Source: Stomorhina lunata
Taxonomy: Eukaryota; Arthropoda; Insecta; Diptera; Rhiniidae
Length of the DNA stretch: 64,000 nucleotides
NCBI GenBank assembly: GCA_933228675.1
Contig: OW121740.1
Location: 2,046,001-2,110,000 of the forward strand
Direction: 5' to 3'
A program made the position numbers and the translations under genes. Below, piece after piece: positions 11,281-24,699 of the stretch. The notes beneath the pieces are model-generated. The model did not search any database. It had not been told where the DNA came from and saw only the letters and a list, made by a program, of their open reading frames with translations. How positions within the stretch are numbered: position 1 is the stretch's first letter; every line of letters starts with the position of its first letter.

Positions 11281-13753
11281 TTTCATGAATAACAACTTTC
11301 ATCACTGGTAATCAAAAAACTGAAATGGTGGTTTCCCTGGTATAAAAGTTCCATTATGTTGTATAGCGTATGAGTAATAAACAATTTATGTAAAGAGATA
11401 CAACAGGTCGTATAATTAACAATAATATAGAACTTATATCTAGTTTTCCCAAAAAGAGCCAATGTTATGTTAATGTTATTTTACAAAAATACTTAAACTC
11501 ATAAATATTTTAAAATATAACCAAAACGAGTACTCGTACATACTTACAATATGCAACATCAATTGTTATGTGTATAATAATTTAAATTCTGCAATAATTT
11601 ATTAAATGTGCTAAAAATTTCTTTAAAATCAATTAAAATCGTTTAACAACCAAAATATTATATCTAGTAGATATCAATAATTCATTAATTTGTTTACAAG
11701 TAAATAAATATTATAATTGTTATTAATCACAACTGTTTATTCGATTTGATTTGATTCGATTTGATTGCTGGTGTTTAAAAAAAATTTACAAAATTTTTAT
11801 TATTTTGTTTTTTTTTTTTAATTTTTTCGTTTATCATTTAATTATATTATGTATGAAACAAATAAATTAAAGTTAATGGCCAATTTATAATCAAACCATA
11901 TACGTTACAGACAATAGTTCAGAAAACAATTAATTAATCATCGAAACTGCCATAATTGTATTTAAATGACATATCAGACAAAATTTTTAAATATATGTTT
12001 AACATTTTCGTTTAAATTAAAAACAAAATTAAGAGATATATCAAATAATAGATTTTTCAGAGCATGGAAAGCACGTGTAGGCCTTTTTAAGCGGAACTAA
12101 AAATATTTATACATAAAAAATATGAAATATAATTAATAATTCCATTAAAAAAACCAATAATATGACTATCCTTAAGGTTATCAAACAATTTATTAAGAAA
12201 CATGCAATTTATTAGAATTACCCATGTTCTCTAATTAATTTATCAGTCTTATAACATTAATCCCATTGTTTTTAATAATTTAAAAGTAATAAATCTTTGT
12301 TTGTATTTTTTTTTTAATATTAATTGAATCTCACGTTTTTTATCTTAATTTATTAATTTAACACCTTTACGTATGATGATCATTTAACAAGATATTTTAG
12401 CTTTATTTTCAATTAAATGATTCATCTATAATGTTTATAGATTAAACAGATACATTTCATTTGATTTTGTGTAAACAATAGCATTTACAATAACAATTTA
12501 ACTTTAAACATTTAACAAACAAAACAAAACAATTTAAAACACTCGTTAATAGAAAAAGTTGAAATACAAACATTTTATGGGTTTCTGCTAAAACTTTCTT
12601 AAACTCTCTTTACACATGAACGAATTAATCTGTTTCAAAAATGGCAAAATCAATACAGTAGTGGTCAAAATATTAGTCTTGAAAAAAACTCTAATTTAAT
12701 TAACGTTTAAGGCTATTTTAGATTATTTGCACAAATTAACAAATAATATCAACATTTTTTGAAAATATATCCTGGCAATAAACCTCTTCATAGAATGAAT
12801 ATTATCATCCATAAAATATAATCGGTGCAGATATGCTTGTTCTTTGCATTCTTTTTAACTAAAAAACATTTGAATTCAAGTGCGCTATAATTTTTATCAT
12901 TAGAGTTTTTAGAATATCTCATATGTACATCCATATATACATATGTAACATTTTTGATATACAAATGTTCATTCATGTATTCATTTGAGTATCGCCTCAA
13001 GATAAATAAATGCTAATTTTTTTGGTATTTATTTTGTAGAATGTAAAATTTAAATAAAAATATACGCAACTTTTTCATTATTTTCTAAAAATACATATCA
13101 ATCAATGCGAATAAATAAATAAGATCTTTAAAATACAAGTATCTATGCAGGAATTGTAACAAAATATACGGTTTTCTTTAGTGCAACTTTTAAACTTAAT
13201 GAAACCAACTAATTTTTTCTAAACATATTTTCATATGTCATTAAAATGTACCGAGCGCTTTCGTGCTTGTGTCGTGCTATGTCTGTCTTTTCTTGTAAAG
13301 TTTGTAATCAAAGTAGATTCATTGATAACACAGATCAACAAAATTTTGCGGCACGAAATATGTTGATCAAATCTAGATGGCTTAGGTCTGTTAAATGCAA
13401 AAAGACATTGGTTTTCCCGAGATGGCTATAGTTTTCGAGATATAATTTTTTTTCGAAAAACGGATTTTTCGTAAATAGTATTAAAATCACTCTACAACAA
13501 TTTATTATATTTTGTTTATAACAAAAATCGAAATTCGAACAATTTGATGTTTAAGTCGTCTTCATATTTTTCTTAATCCGCTTAGTCGTTTAAGAGATAT
13601 CATAAAATTTACACCGAAAAAATTATTATTTTAACACTTATTCGTTTTTAAAAAAATTATCAAATATAGAAGAAACAAAAAAAGTATATTTTTTATTTCT
13701 TTTATCATAGAAATGGATATGTTTTAAACAAAATAAGCTATATTATACTAAAA
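11281..13753. other. Intergenic AT-rich DNA, no gene recognised
   Basis: Very AT-rich with homopolymer runs. At 13240-13745 the base composition is slightly higher in GC and the phrase GATGGCTATAGTTTTCGAG occurs, which looks like decayed repeat sequence; its family is not recognised. No supported gene. Confidence 0.5.
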
Positions 13754-14528
13754 TTCACCACCATAGGTGGAAAGGGTTTTATAAGTTTGTGCTGATGTAT
13801 GTAACGCATAGAAATATTTATTTTAGACCCACCTTTTAGTATACCAATAGGCTTAGAATCATTTTTTGAATCGATTTAGCGATGTCCGTTCGTCCGTCCG
13901 TCTGGCTGGAATCCCATGTAAACCTTGGAATCAAACTACAGGTCGCGATTCTAATGATAATTTGATGAAATTTGGAATAGACAATTTTTTGATAATGGTA
14001 ATTATCATGGCTATTGAAATTCGTCAAAATCGGTCCGTTATGAATGGCACCTCCCATAGGTCCCACTTCCCGGAATTGATATATTGGCCACAAATATCAA
14101 TATTTCGTGAAATTTAAAACAAACACTGCTTATATAAACCAAAATCACTGTACCAAATTTCGTTGAAATCGGTTCACATTTGACCATAGCTCCCATACAA
14201 ACTCTTCTATCAAAACGCACTAAATGAGACAAAAATCACTAAAACGCTCGTAAATCTAAAGATAATAAGTTTAAGTTTATTTTTTGCATACTTAATTTTT
14301 GTAACAACTGTAGTCAATTTGCCAAATTTCGATATAATCGGTTCACATTTGACCCTAGCTCTCATATATATCCAAATGACTTAAATAAATAAGTTTTGAG
14401 AAAATGTTTGTATGATGGCAAAATTCAGCAAATATTTATCATTACACAGATAAAAGAACTCCTTTGACCTTAGTGGTGAAGGGTATCGTATGGTCGGGCT
14501 TGACTGACTTAGCACTTTCTTACTTGTT
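13754..14528 (+). mobile_element. DINE-1/mini-me-like copy B
   Basis: Starts at CACCACCATAGGTGGAAAGG (the TATACCCTT tip is degraded), keeps the core CGATTTAGCGATGTCCGTTC with GTCC repeats, TCCCACTTCCCGGAATTGAT, GTGGTGAAGGGTATCGTATG and the terminal TTTCTTACTTG. It retains a CATATATATCCAAATGAC stretch lacking in copy A. The overlapping frames of 64-85 codons on both strands are by-products. Confidence 0.8.
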
Positions 14529-15261
14529 TTATTTTAAAATAAATGGAACATTTCTTGTCATTTATATTTTTTATGATTTTTTGAAAAACAAAAAATTTTT
14601 CAAAAATAAAAAAAAATTATTTAAATTGTCGAATATCTCTGTAACTGCTGAGTGGATTAAAAATTATTCTTAGGACAACTGAAAGACAGTACTGTCACCG
14701 AATTTTGTTTTTTTAGCTTAATAAATATTACAAGCCGTTTTTCACTTATATTTATAAGTCGTCTAAATCCTCTTTTTCTCAATTTTTGTTAACTTTGTAA
14801 GGCATGATCGAAATCATTTATACTTAAACTAGTCGAAGTCTGTGATTTATTTCGTTTACCGAAATTGCCTGAATTGAAACATTTACTACTTGGTTTTTGA
14901 ACACAATTTTATTGGAATCGGTCATTTTTAAGAATTGTGTCAACAGAATCAACCAAGAAAGCAACATTGGAACAAGAAGCCTATTAAAAACTGTCAATGA
15001 TTTCGGGTACTAAAAACTTTCCGAATTCAATTTTTGAGCAAAAACGATGACCGCACAAACATTGCTGTAGCGTATTTGATCTTAATCGGTCAATATTTTA
15101 CCAAACCTCAAATACAACAGCTAATCCTTAATGCCGAGCCAATTACTTATAGCAGTCAGGAGTATCAAACGTCTTTTTGACATATACTCACATACCCTTC
15201 ACGAACTATGAGATAGGAAAACAATTCTGTTTTGCCAAAGTCTCTTGCAATTTGATAATAG

Positions 15262-15369
15262 CTTGCACCTTGAGACTGACTTGAACTATGAAAATGACTT
15301 GTACTTTGAAACTAAATTTCACTCTGAAAATGACTTTCACTTTAACAATGACTTCAACTTAAACTATAA
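15262..15369. repeat. 18-bp minisatellite, six units
   Basis: Six consecutive 18-base units with consensus near CTTGNACTTTGAAAATGA, in perfect 18-base phase although individual units differ at several positions. The period is a multiple of three, but every unit carries in-frame stops in at least one frame, so a coding role is unlikely. Confidence 0.75.
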
Positions 15370-15763
15370 CTTGTATGCATTTTGATAATTTTCATGTCTA
15401 AATTGTTTTGAGTAAATTGATAAATTTTATATTTCAAGAGCATATATTTAAAACCGACTATCAACCAGATATAATATTTTTAGCGAGAGGCAAACAAAAC
15501 TGTCCTAAACCCTAAAGATTTAAATAGAAGTCAATATTTCCTCTGCAATATATTTAAGTCAAAGTTCTGAAATAGGTTTCTTCTCTTTGATTTTTATTAA
15601 AAGAGATGCGACTATTATATAAAAAGCAGTTTCCCAATATAAAACGATTTAAAAAAAATTGTTCATAGACGGTATTGAATATAATTACTCGTTTTTAATT
15701 TAATTTCTATTTGAAGGATTAAAATGTATCTGAAGGAATAAACTACATAGCCTTATACTCATA

Positions 15764-16263
15764 TGTAGACATCCGCACCAAAACATAATAATTCACGTGT
15801 ATATTGTATTGAGTAAATCAATAAAGTACATTTTTTATCAAAAAATTGTAAATTAAACTTAAATTCTATATGAGACATTAAGTTTCTTGTACATAAGAAT
15901 CAAGCATCAAATGTAGACGTCCGCATAAAACTAAACAATTTTACTTTTTGAAAAAATTCGTTAGTAATTTTTTTCTATTACTTTATAGTTTTGTAAAATG
16001 TATCGCAAAAAGTTTTAACCTATTCATCAAACACACTTGATCGAGTCAGAAAGTAACAATTTAAAAAAACAAATTAAAATGATTTTCAGTTGCTATCTTT
16101 TTAAATTTTTGTTGCACTGGGCATTACTGTAAAATGAAATGCGTTGTTTTTAAGTGTTGCTATACTAGTAGTGGTGTCAGTTGTTGGTATACATGTAAAT
16201 TTGTATTGTACTAATCATCACTGTTTTAAATTGAAATGTTACGTTTTAGTACGGACGTCTACA
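15764..16263. mobile_element. Tc1/mariner-like MITE with TA flanks
   Basis: The ends TGTAGACATCCGCA and (reverse complement of the right end) TGTAGACGTCCGTA form an inverted repeat and are flanked by TA at 15762-15763 and 16264-16265, as expected for IS630-Tc1-mariner insertion. A third, direct copy of the left tip, TGTAGACGTCCGCA, lies at about 15915, so the 500-bp unit may be two nested or partially duplicated copies. No transposase frame. Confidence 0.6.
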
Positions 16264-16265
16264 TA

Positions 16266-18365
16266 TAACTTTTTCCCATATACATAAGTATTTAGCATTA
16301 GAGTGACAACTTAGTTAATTATGACAAAAATCTTGTTTATTACCACACAAAACTTTAGAATTATAGAACTTTATTTATGAAGACAACATGTATATTACAA
16401 CTTATATAAAATGTTTAAAATTTTCTCAGAACTTGCAACAGTAATACACTGAAAGTTCCAAAGGAATTTAAATAATACTTCAACCATGCATGTCTGTATG
16501 TGTTGCAAGTATGCGTATCTAAGACAACCACAAAATTGCAAACACTTGGCAGATTTATGAGACTGTATCCAGAACTTGTAGGATATATTTAATATTATGC
16601 ACGAAATGTTGTCATCTAGTTAAATTAAGTGTTTTGTTACTCGCTTTATATGAAATTATAACTAAAGCTAGAAAATTTGATTATAAAATATGTTTTCATA
16701 TAGAAAATGTAAACAAAAAAGAGAATTGAATATTTTGCCTTATTAAGAATAAGTGTCTTTAAAAAAGTATTTATTGTTAAAAACTTGAATTTCTATTCAA
16801 TTGTTATTAATTTTTTCTAGACTATTGTTAAACTATTCTTAATATTATGACTTTGACTATTTATATATGTTTGTTTATTTGTTAAAATAAATGTGTTTGA
16901 TTTTCTTAGAAAATTTCTACCTTAATTGTAGAAAGTACAATAATAATGTTGATAAGATGTTTTTAATGTTTTGCTTTTTCTCTTGAAAATTTCCAGGAAA
17001 ATTTTACATCAACATTTGAAATGATTGGTTGATTTGAGGTTATGATGCGGGTAAATTTTACTAGAAAATTTTCTAATTACAATTCAAGGCTGTGGCAAAT
17101 ACTGTTGTGTTAGATATCATTATACAAAATTCTCGTACTTGTTCCAGGTTGTTATGTATATGTATTCTTGCATACTAATGTAATGCATTTCCTTAATTCA
17201 TGCATATTTAAGGCATTAAACAACGATAAAATAGCATTAAAAACTAAAAAGCTGGAAACTAAACGAAATAGTAGGTACGTCTTAACTTTGTTGATGTTGA
17301 CGATGGAGAGTTTTTTATTTTATCGTTTTTTGTTTGCCAAAAATATAAAAACAACCGTTGAACACTTGCAGTTTTTATGAGGCGTTAAGTTTTTAGAGGA
17401 AAAGGAAATCATGAGGAATAATTACTTGAGCAACTTAATACTAAAAGACTTTGCCAACACTTAGTCACATAAATTCTCTTCTCTCATAAACACTATACAA
17501 TACATACAAACTTAAGTGGTTGTGTTAGTTAGAAGATATATAGATTTGATTTTGACTGCCATTTTTTCTGTTTGGCTTTAAAAAGTTTTTCCTTCGAAAT
17601 CCTTTATATGCCAACATTTTAATAAACTAAAAAACATCTGCAATGTGTTTTATGGTGACATAAATACAAACTCATAAACACAATTTTAATTGAGTTCGAA
17701 ATAATGGGGATTGAGTAAAGAAAAAAAGCTTATTTAAAAGATTAATTAATAAATTTTGTTTGACAATTTGTTCGCGAATGTCTTAATAGTGTAAGAAATT
17801 AGTGAAAAAAAAGAATTAGTATAATTACATTTTTTATTGCCATTACACTTTACAAATTATTATAAAAAATGTTTGGCACATTTTTTATGTAAAAAATTTG
17901 TTTGTAGGAATTTTTTAAATTTTTATTTTGATACTAAAGAGAATTTTAAAATATAAAATTTTTACACAGATAATTTTTCAACTGAAAATTTTTAAATACA
18001 GTTTTTTTTAATATAAAATTCGAAATATTGAGTTGTTCGATAAGTAAATACGTTTTTTTTTCTTTTCAAAAATTAAATACACTTTTCTTATAATACCATC
18101 ATTTCACATGTAACTTTTCATGTTTCCAAAAATTCTGGCAAAAAGCCTGATTTTGACCCCCTTTTTAAAGTAATGGATTTATCGGCCTTCAAAATGACCG
18201 AAATAAATAATAATCCGAAAGTGCCAGACCGAATTAATGCGGCGCGCGTGGCACTGTGTCCAATTTGGCGAGTGACTAGTGGTTAAAAAAATAACATTCG
18301 CTACTACTGTATACTTATGTATTAAACAAATAAATCATAAATTTGATTTAAAGAAACTTTGTTAA
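16266..18365. other. Intergenic AT-rich DNA, no gene recognised
   Basis: No coding region supported. A short GC-richer patch at about 18180-18295 with GCGGCGCGCGTGGCACTGTG stands out from its surroundings and may be a scrap of a transposon or gene, but no protein could be recognised in it. Confidence 0.45.
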
Positions 18366-19126
18366 AACAAGTAAGAAAGTGCTATAGTCGGTCAAGCCCG
18401 ACCTTTGACTAAGGTCAAAGGTGTTATTTTTCCTGTATAAAGACAAATTTTGCCATCATACAAACATTTTCTTAAAACTTATATATATAAGCTGTTTCCG
18501 TCATTTGGACTTATATGAGAGCTAGGGTCAAATGTGGACCGATTATCTCGAAATTTGTCAAATTGAAAACAGTTGTTACAAACAAATTTATGCAAAAAAA
18601 AAAAAACTTAAAATTCTTATTATCTTTAGATTCACAAGCATTTTAGTGATTTTTGTCTCATTTAGTGCGTTTTTAAAGAAGAGTTTGTATTGGAGCTATG
18701 GTCAAATGTGGACCGATTTCACAGAAATTTGGTACAGTGATTTAAGTTTACATAAACAGTATTTGTTTTAAATTTCATGAAAAAATATTGATATTTATAG
18801 CCAATATATCAATTCCGGGAAGTGGGACCTATGGGAGGTACCATAAATAATGGACCGATTTTAACCATTATCCCATTATCAAAAAAAAAATATCTGTGCC
18901 AAATTTCATCAAATTATCTTTAGAATTGCGACCTGTAGTTTGATTACAAGGCTTACATGGGGCCAGCCAACCACACGGACGGACGGGCATCGCTACATCG
19001 ACTCAGAAAGTGATTCTAAGCCTATTGGTATACTAAACGGTGGGTCTAAGACAAATATTTTTATCCGTTACATACATCAGCACAAACTTTTAATACCCTT
19101 TCCATCTATGTTGGTGAAAAGTATAA
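18366..19126 (-). mobile_element. DINE-1/mini-me-like copy C
   Basis: Reverse-oriented copy. It begins AACAAGTAAGAAAGTGCTAT (complement of the family 3' tip), contains AATTCCGGGAAGTGGGACC, the microsatellite core as ACGGACGGACGGGCATCGC at about 18975, and ends near TTCCATCTATGTTGGTGAAA. Its length is close to the full-length copies. The 67-79-codon plus frames inside it are spurious. Confidence 0.8.
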
Positions 19127-19352
19127 AAATCTATATATTTTAAATCATTTTCTTTTCAGTGTATTAGGGGTATTTGATTAAATTGAAGCTAAAGAAATTC
19201 CGTTTTTTTAGTATTCCAATCCAGATTATTAAGTTTTGTATGTGTCATAGCCGTCTTCAAATTTTGATAAATAATTTCACTTTTAAAATTTATTTAATAC
19301 CCAACTTAAAATCAAACTCTATATTAACCCCTAAGTTACCAATAAACATTCA

Positions 19353-19515
19353 ACCGACAAAAGGGAGAGCTAGTGGGTAAAGAGTACGCTAAATTCTATT
19401 GTGCTAACCGTTTTTTAGGTAAGCTCTTAGCTTTTAGAGATATAGCGTTGTTTTAAAAATGGAGGAGGTTTCGCAATAAATATTCGCGTACCCACTAGGC
19501 TTTCCTTTTGTCGGT
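19353..19515. mobile_element. Hairpin MITE, ACCGACAAAAGG ends
   Basis: The left end ACCGACAAAAGGGAGAGC, continuing TAGTGGGTA, is mirrored at the right end (TACCCACTAGGCTTTCC, then TTTTGTCGGT). This gives an imperfect inverted repeat of about 37 bp around a ~90-bp loop. TTCAA occurs just outside both ends and may be a target duplication, though five extra T residues on the right make this uncertain. Confidence 0.6.
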
Positions 19516-22500
19516 TTTTTCAACAGTGTAATTAATTGTAATTTATCTCAATGCAACAAAATCTTTAAAATAAAATGTTTCATGAAAAAATCCTTTAAAA
19601 ATCTCCGCTTCCTTTCTTAACTTTTATACCAATTGCCTCCAGCTTAAACTTTTGTAATAAAGTTTAATTTGGATATTATTTAAATTATGTAAAAGGGAAT
19701 ACAATCAGATTGGAGATATAACTTTATAAATACAAATTATAGTTTTCTTTGAAAGGGGTCTTGTGTAGAGTGTGAAATATTTGGTAATACAAGGGTTAAA
19801 ATATGAACCCTACTCATTAAAACATTCATTCACTCATTCATTCGTTTCATCATTCATTCATTTGTGCACTCATTCTTTTTTATTTTATTAAATTTCATCA
19901 TCCCATTTATTAAATGTATTGTACATTTTGGTGTGGTGCGAAATCTTTCAGATACAAAACAAACACATACACGCATACAAATTCGTTTATCGTAGATATT
20001 CTCAAAGAATTGTTATCTTAATGAATAGATTATTGTCATTAAGTTATTGTATGAATAAAATAATGATGTTGCTGATGGTGATAATGATGTTGGCAATGGT
20101 GATGATGTTGATGTTCAAGATGTTTAATGGTGACATTTATGAGCAAAAAAAAACACAAGAGACGGCCGACCGAAACGACCGTTTTCAAAGTAAAATGTAA
20201 ATAAACTATTAAGTAAAACGAAAATAAATGAAATAATGTCCAGCAAATGTGAAAATTTTGCAATTATATTTCAAAATACTTGCACACATAAATTTCAATT
20301 TTTTTCTTACCAAGAACGGAAAATTTAAAATTTATCACATGCAATTGTTGCGACTGACACAAGACATTGACGCCGGTTGTTTTTATTTCTAATAAAGACA
20401 GACGGACAGGGTCTTTGAAGTAGAAACGCAAGCAAAAAGAAAAAAAAGAAATATTCTCATAATTTAAGTTTAACGTCAATGTAAAACACTAAATTTTTTT
20501 TCTGATAAACTTAAATTTTAAAATGTATTATTTATTAATAATAAATGTAAAGAATACAGATTTAAGCAGTTGTTGCACGTGTCCCATAAATGATAGATAA
20601 TTACAAAATGAACCAAGTTTTTGAGGCTAGGAGATATCACTGAAATCCAACAATTTACTCAAGATACTTTTGTACTATATTAAATAAGTTTATTCCTCAC
20701 TAAAACAATTTATTTTTATTTATTTATTATTTGAAAGTGCTATATCTACAATATCTTCTTAGAAGACACCCAGCCAGGGCATGTGCATTTGACAGTCAAT
20801 GACACCAAGTAGCTCTATCTCAAAGATACTTGTAATGATAGCCATGATTATATGAGATACACATTTTAATACGGAACTTAAAACAATCAGTTAAAATATT
20901 TCAGTGTCAATCATTAAAGAGTTCAAATGCATTGAAACGCGTGTGTCGAAAGCTACTAACTCACTAACTTACAATATTGTAAAATGCGTGAAAATGATTG
21001 ATGATATTTCAATTATTGTTCTAAATATGTTTTCATCAATTGTTCACAGACTTCCATAAACAACTAAAAAAGAACATGAAAAGATTTTATAAACGTAAAA
21101 GAAGAAGATACAAGAATTCATCATCGTCATTATCACCATCTGGAACATACGAGTGACAGAATGTCAGATATGACAACCAGTAGCAATGAACTTACCATGT
21201 TTTTTACGTTAACCATAATAAATTTGAAAACTTAACCAATATTAAAGAAAAACATTTTTATTTTTCTTTTAATTTGTCAAAGGAAACAGTTGTACTCCTT
21301 CGTATTTTCTTATTGTTTTTAAGTCTGAAAGTCAGGGACGACGAAAAGGTTAAAGGTCATATATTAGACGGTGATTAGGTAAGTGATAAAAAACAAAAGT
21401 ATTTTTTACGAATTCTAATAGGAGTGCAACTAAAATTGTTATACATAACAAAAACCTTTTTACTTTGCTATTAATATCTAAATTTCACTTTAATATTAAT
21501 TAAGAGTATCTAGTCTTATTGCAAGAGAAAAGTTTTCAGATTGACTACCGTTACCCTAATTAACTTAAACACAATTTTTCTTCATAACAAAGGTTTCCTT
21601 TAAACATTTTTCTATTGCATTAATTCACTCTATATAAATATTGACACTGGCACTGACACTGACATTAACATTGAGAAAAAAAATCTACGTGCAAAGATGC
21701 CACAAACTTGTAAAAAATTATAAAAGCATTCACACTTCACTGTACAACAAGAGCTATACAAGCAACAACAAATACAACAACTAAAAAATCGAACTAAAAG
21801 GCATATAATTAACAATTGGATCTACTAGATAAACAATTGATTGATAGATTGTTTGAATGTAATGTAACGCAACTGTAACGTGGGTCACGCGATAAGTTGT
21901 AGGTTGTTATATAAAGCTAATTTATAGAAGTGATTAGTTTCATAACCAAAAGAACTAAAAAATGTGAAAATAACAAACTTTTTACAATTTAAGAAATAAT
22001 CGATATAAGTATTTGTCATGTCAGAAAAACTCGTCATCAAACATTTAATAAAAAATACATATTTGATATAATATTTTTGTCATGACAAAAATACCAAGAA
22101 GCTCTATGAAAGTATCAAATGGCCAAATTCGAAAATTTGGCACAGTGGAGGTTGATTTTGGAAAACCCTTTACTAGTAATTTAATATGTATACAAAATTG
22201 TTCATAGAAAATTGTAAAAAAATAGAAAACTTTTAGATATACAATTTTTTTTATAGATATAAAAATGTTTATATAAATAATATTTATATTTTATTAAATA
22301 TATGGGCAAAAATCAAGGCAGCAGAATTTCACTTAGACTCACATTTTGTCAAATTTCGCGAAAATCGCGGTTAAATAAATAAAAAAATATTGTTAAAAAA
22401 TATTTTTTTCACTGCATAATTGCATTATTTCTTTGTGTTAAGGCATATATAAATTACCATAATACCATGAAACGTCAGAACACCTGAAAATACATAAGTT

Positions 22501-24375
22501 GTGTCAAAATCAACATAAAACTAATAAAAACAAAATAGTTTTTAATTTTTTTTAGAAATTATTGTTTTAACCGTCATAACTTCTGCGCGCATCGTGTAAA
22601 ATCATTAACGCGAACGGATTATACATTCACTAAGCTCCCTTAAAAAAAAATTTAATGTGCGATCAAAAAATTTTTTAAATTTATTTAATTCCGAAAATTA
22701 AAACTATTTGATTTATGTCCATATACATATTTCAATATTTATTTCCTCTTTGATTTCTAAGAAAATTCATAAAAACATATCATTTCTATTCTTAAAAAAA
22801 TGTTCGATTCAATAATTTTTTCATGGAATTTTTCACGAATTTTTTTAAATAAAAAATTTTGTTATACAATTATAAATTTTTTATGCTGTAATTCTGATCT
22901 AAACTAGAACTTTTATTGTTTTTTTTTTGTAATGACATATAAAACTTAAATTAAAATAAAATATTTATTTAAAAAATGTTTGATAATTTCAACAGTTATG
23001 AATTTTGAATTTTGATTGCGGAAATTGTTAACATAATAATAAACTTTTAACGAACTAGAAAAATCAATGATGCAAACTTTAGATATAAAGTGGTTTAATG
23101 TTTGGCCACAACCTAACAACACAAACACTTTTCAAAGAATTTCCACAGAATTCAGCAACAATCAAATTTATTTAGAATAAATTAGTTAATAAAAAGCATT
23201 TAATGGTTTCAATGAATTTGATTTTGTTGATATTTATCTGCGCCCCTTAAACAGCCATTAAATCACACAATGTATTCGCACTGGCTTTTTACTCTTCGGT
23301 ATCTGTATCTGAATTCATCTGTATCTTTATACATCTAATTTTCAATTGAATACAAACATTATTTTTTGTCTTCTTTATTATCAAATCATTTTATCATTGT
23401 ACGTTTGTGTAGTTAATTTTATTTGTGGCTGCTGCTGTTTTCGCATTTGAATTCTTTATTTACCCAGACTTGTCACAATTAATGCATTAACTTGACTTAC
23501 AACAGCCAACAAGATTTTGTTTGATTTCAGATTCATTTTCAACTCCGCGATGTTGTTTTTTATGTACAATATGTATGTATGTATGTATTTATGTTCGATG
23601 GATGGATGTAGATGATGGTTTGAAGTGAATAGATCCAATTGTTAAGTCTCCAGAAGCTAGGTCAGGCACGTCAATGTTATTGATTGTTGTCAACATCAAT
23701 ATCAGCAACAACAAAAACATCATCAATATTGCTAATGTTGTTGTGGTTTTTTTTTGTCGTTGTCGAACTCATTGATGTGTGACAACAATTTGTATCATCG
23801 TTCTTGCTTCTCTTCGTTAATGTTTTTGTTGTTACTTCGTAATGCGTTTTATTGCATTTGATTTTGTTGTTATAACTTTTTTTTTAAATATTGTCTTTTT
23901 TACTCTATGGTTTTTTCATTTTTTGTTTCTAATCAAAGAATCTTTTGAATGGGGTTTTAATTGCTTATGACCATCATGGCAAACAAGTTTTTTTTTCAAT
24001 TTTTGTTGTAAGCCAAACAGCTTTTCTACAATTGTTGTTGTAATCGTATACTGTAAGAGGGCATATTTTGCTGGTCAATTGATTTGTTAGGCTATTTAAT
24101 AAAGAAGAATTTAGAAAAATGCCACACATTGATGTACAAACATAATATTTATTTATATGTTACACAATTTAGACAAAATCTTTACAAAAGTATTTGAAAG
24201 TTAAAAATCTATGTCAGAGGTTGTTAAGCTAAAACTGTTCATACTTGGGTATTCCATGGCAGCCGCTTCTGGAATGCTGTAACACTTTTAGGTCAAGGGC
24301 CCTCGATTCAACAACAACTTCAGAGCTCCCAAAAAATGTACACCAAGTGCATTAAACTTTATTACATATAGTATA
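19516..24375. other. Long intergenic stretch, no gene recognised
   Basis: AT-rich DNA with low-complexity patches: ATTCATTCATTC-like repeats near 19826-19875, GATGATGTTG-type repeats at 20060-20115, TGTATGTATGTA at 23570-23588 and CAACA/GTTGTT repeats near 23690-23830. Open frames up to 93 codons match these simple repeats or have no coding features. Part of a large intron of an off-window gene cannot be excluded. Confidence 0.5.
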
Positions 24376-24699
24376 TGTGGCAACAAGGAAAAAGTGCTAA
24401 GTCGACTTAAGCATAAATTGAGTTAAGGGCAGCTTTGAAATTTTAATATTCAAAAGTACCCATGAATAAAGTTTCAATTATTTTGTACGATTTATAATAT
24501 AATTGCTTTTTGTTTATTATTGTTAATATGCAATCTCATTTGGAATAAAAGCTAAAAAAAAAACTATGAACTATTTTCCAAATAACAAATCTTCTTTTAC
24601 AACTTATTAAATAGGTTTTTTTCAAATTTACTTCGAAATTGAAAATTGCTCTCCTACAAACCAAAAATCAGACTTAAGCACTTTTTCCTCATAGCCACA
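24376..24699. mobile_element. MITE with TGTGGC ends
   Basis: The left end TGTGGCAACAAGGAAAAAGT, then GCTAAGTC, is mirrored by GACTTAAGCACTTTTTCCTC, then ATAGCCACA, at the right end. The imperfect inverted repeat is about 30 bp and the element about 324 bp. No frame and no certain target duplication. Confidence 0.55.

Noticed and set aside
13836..14117. Overlapping frames of 83-85 codons on both strands, repeated in other places
   Set aside because: They recur in every copy of the DINE-like repeat and shift or break between copies, so they reflect repeated DNA and not a protein.
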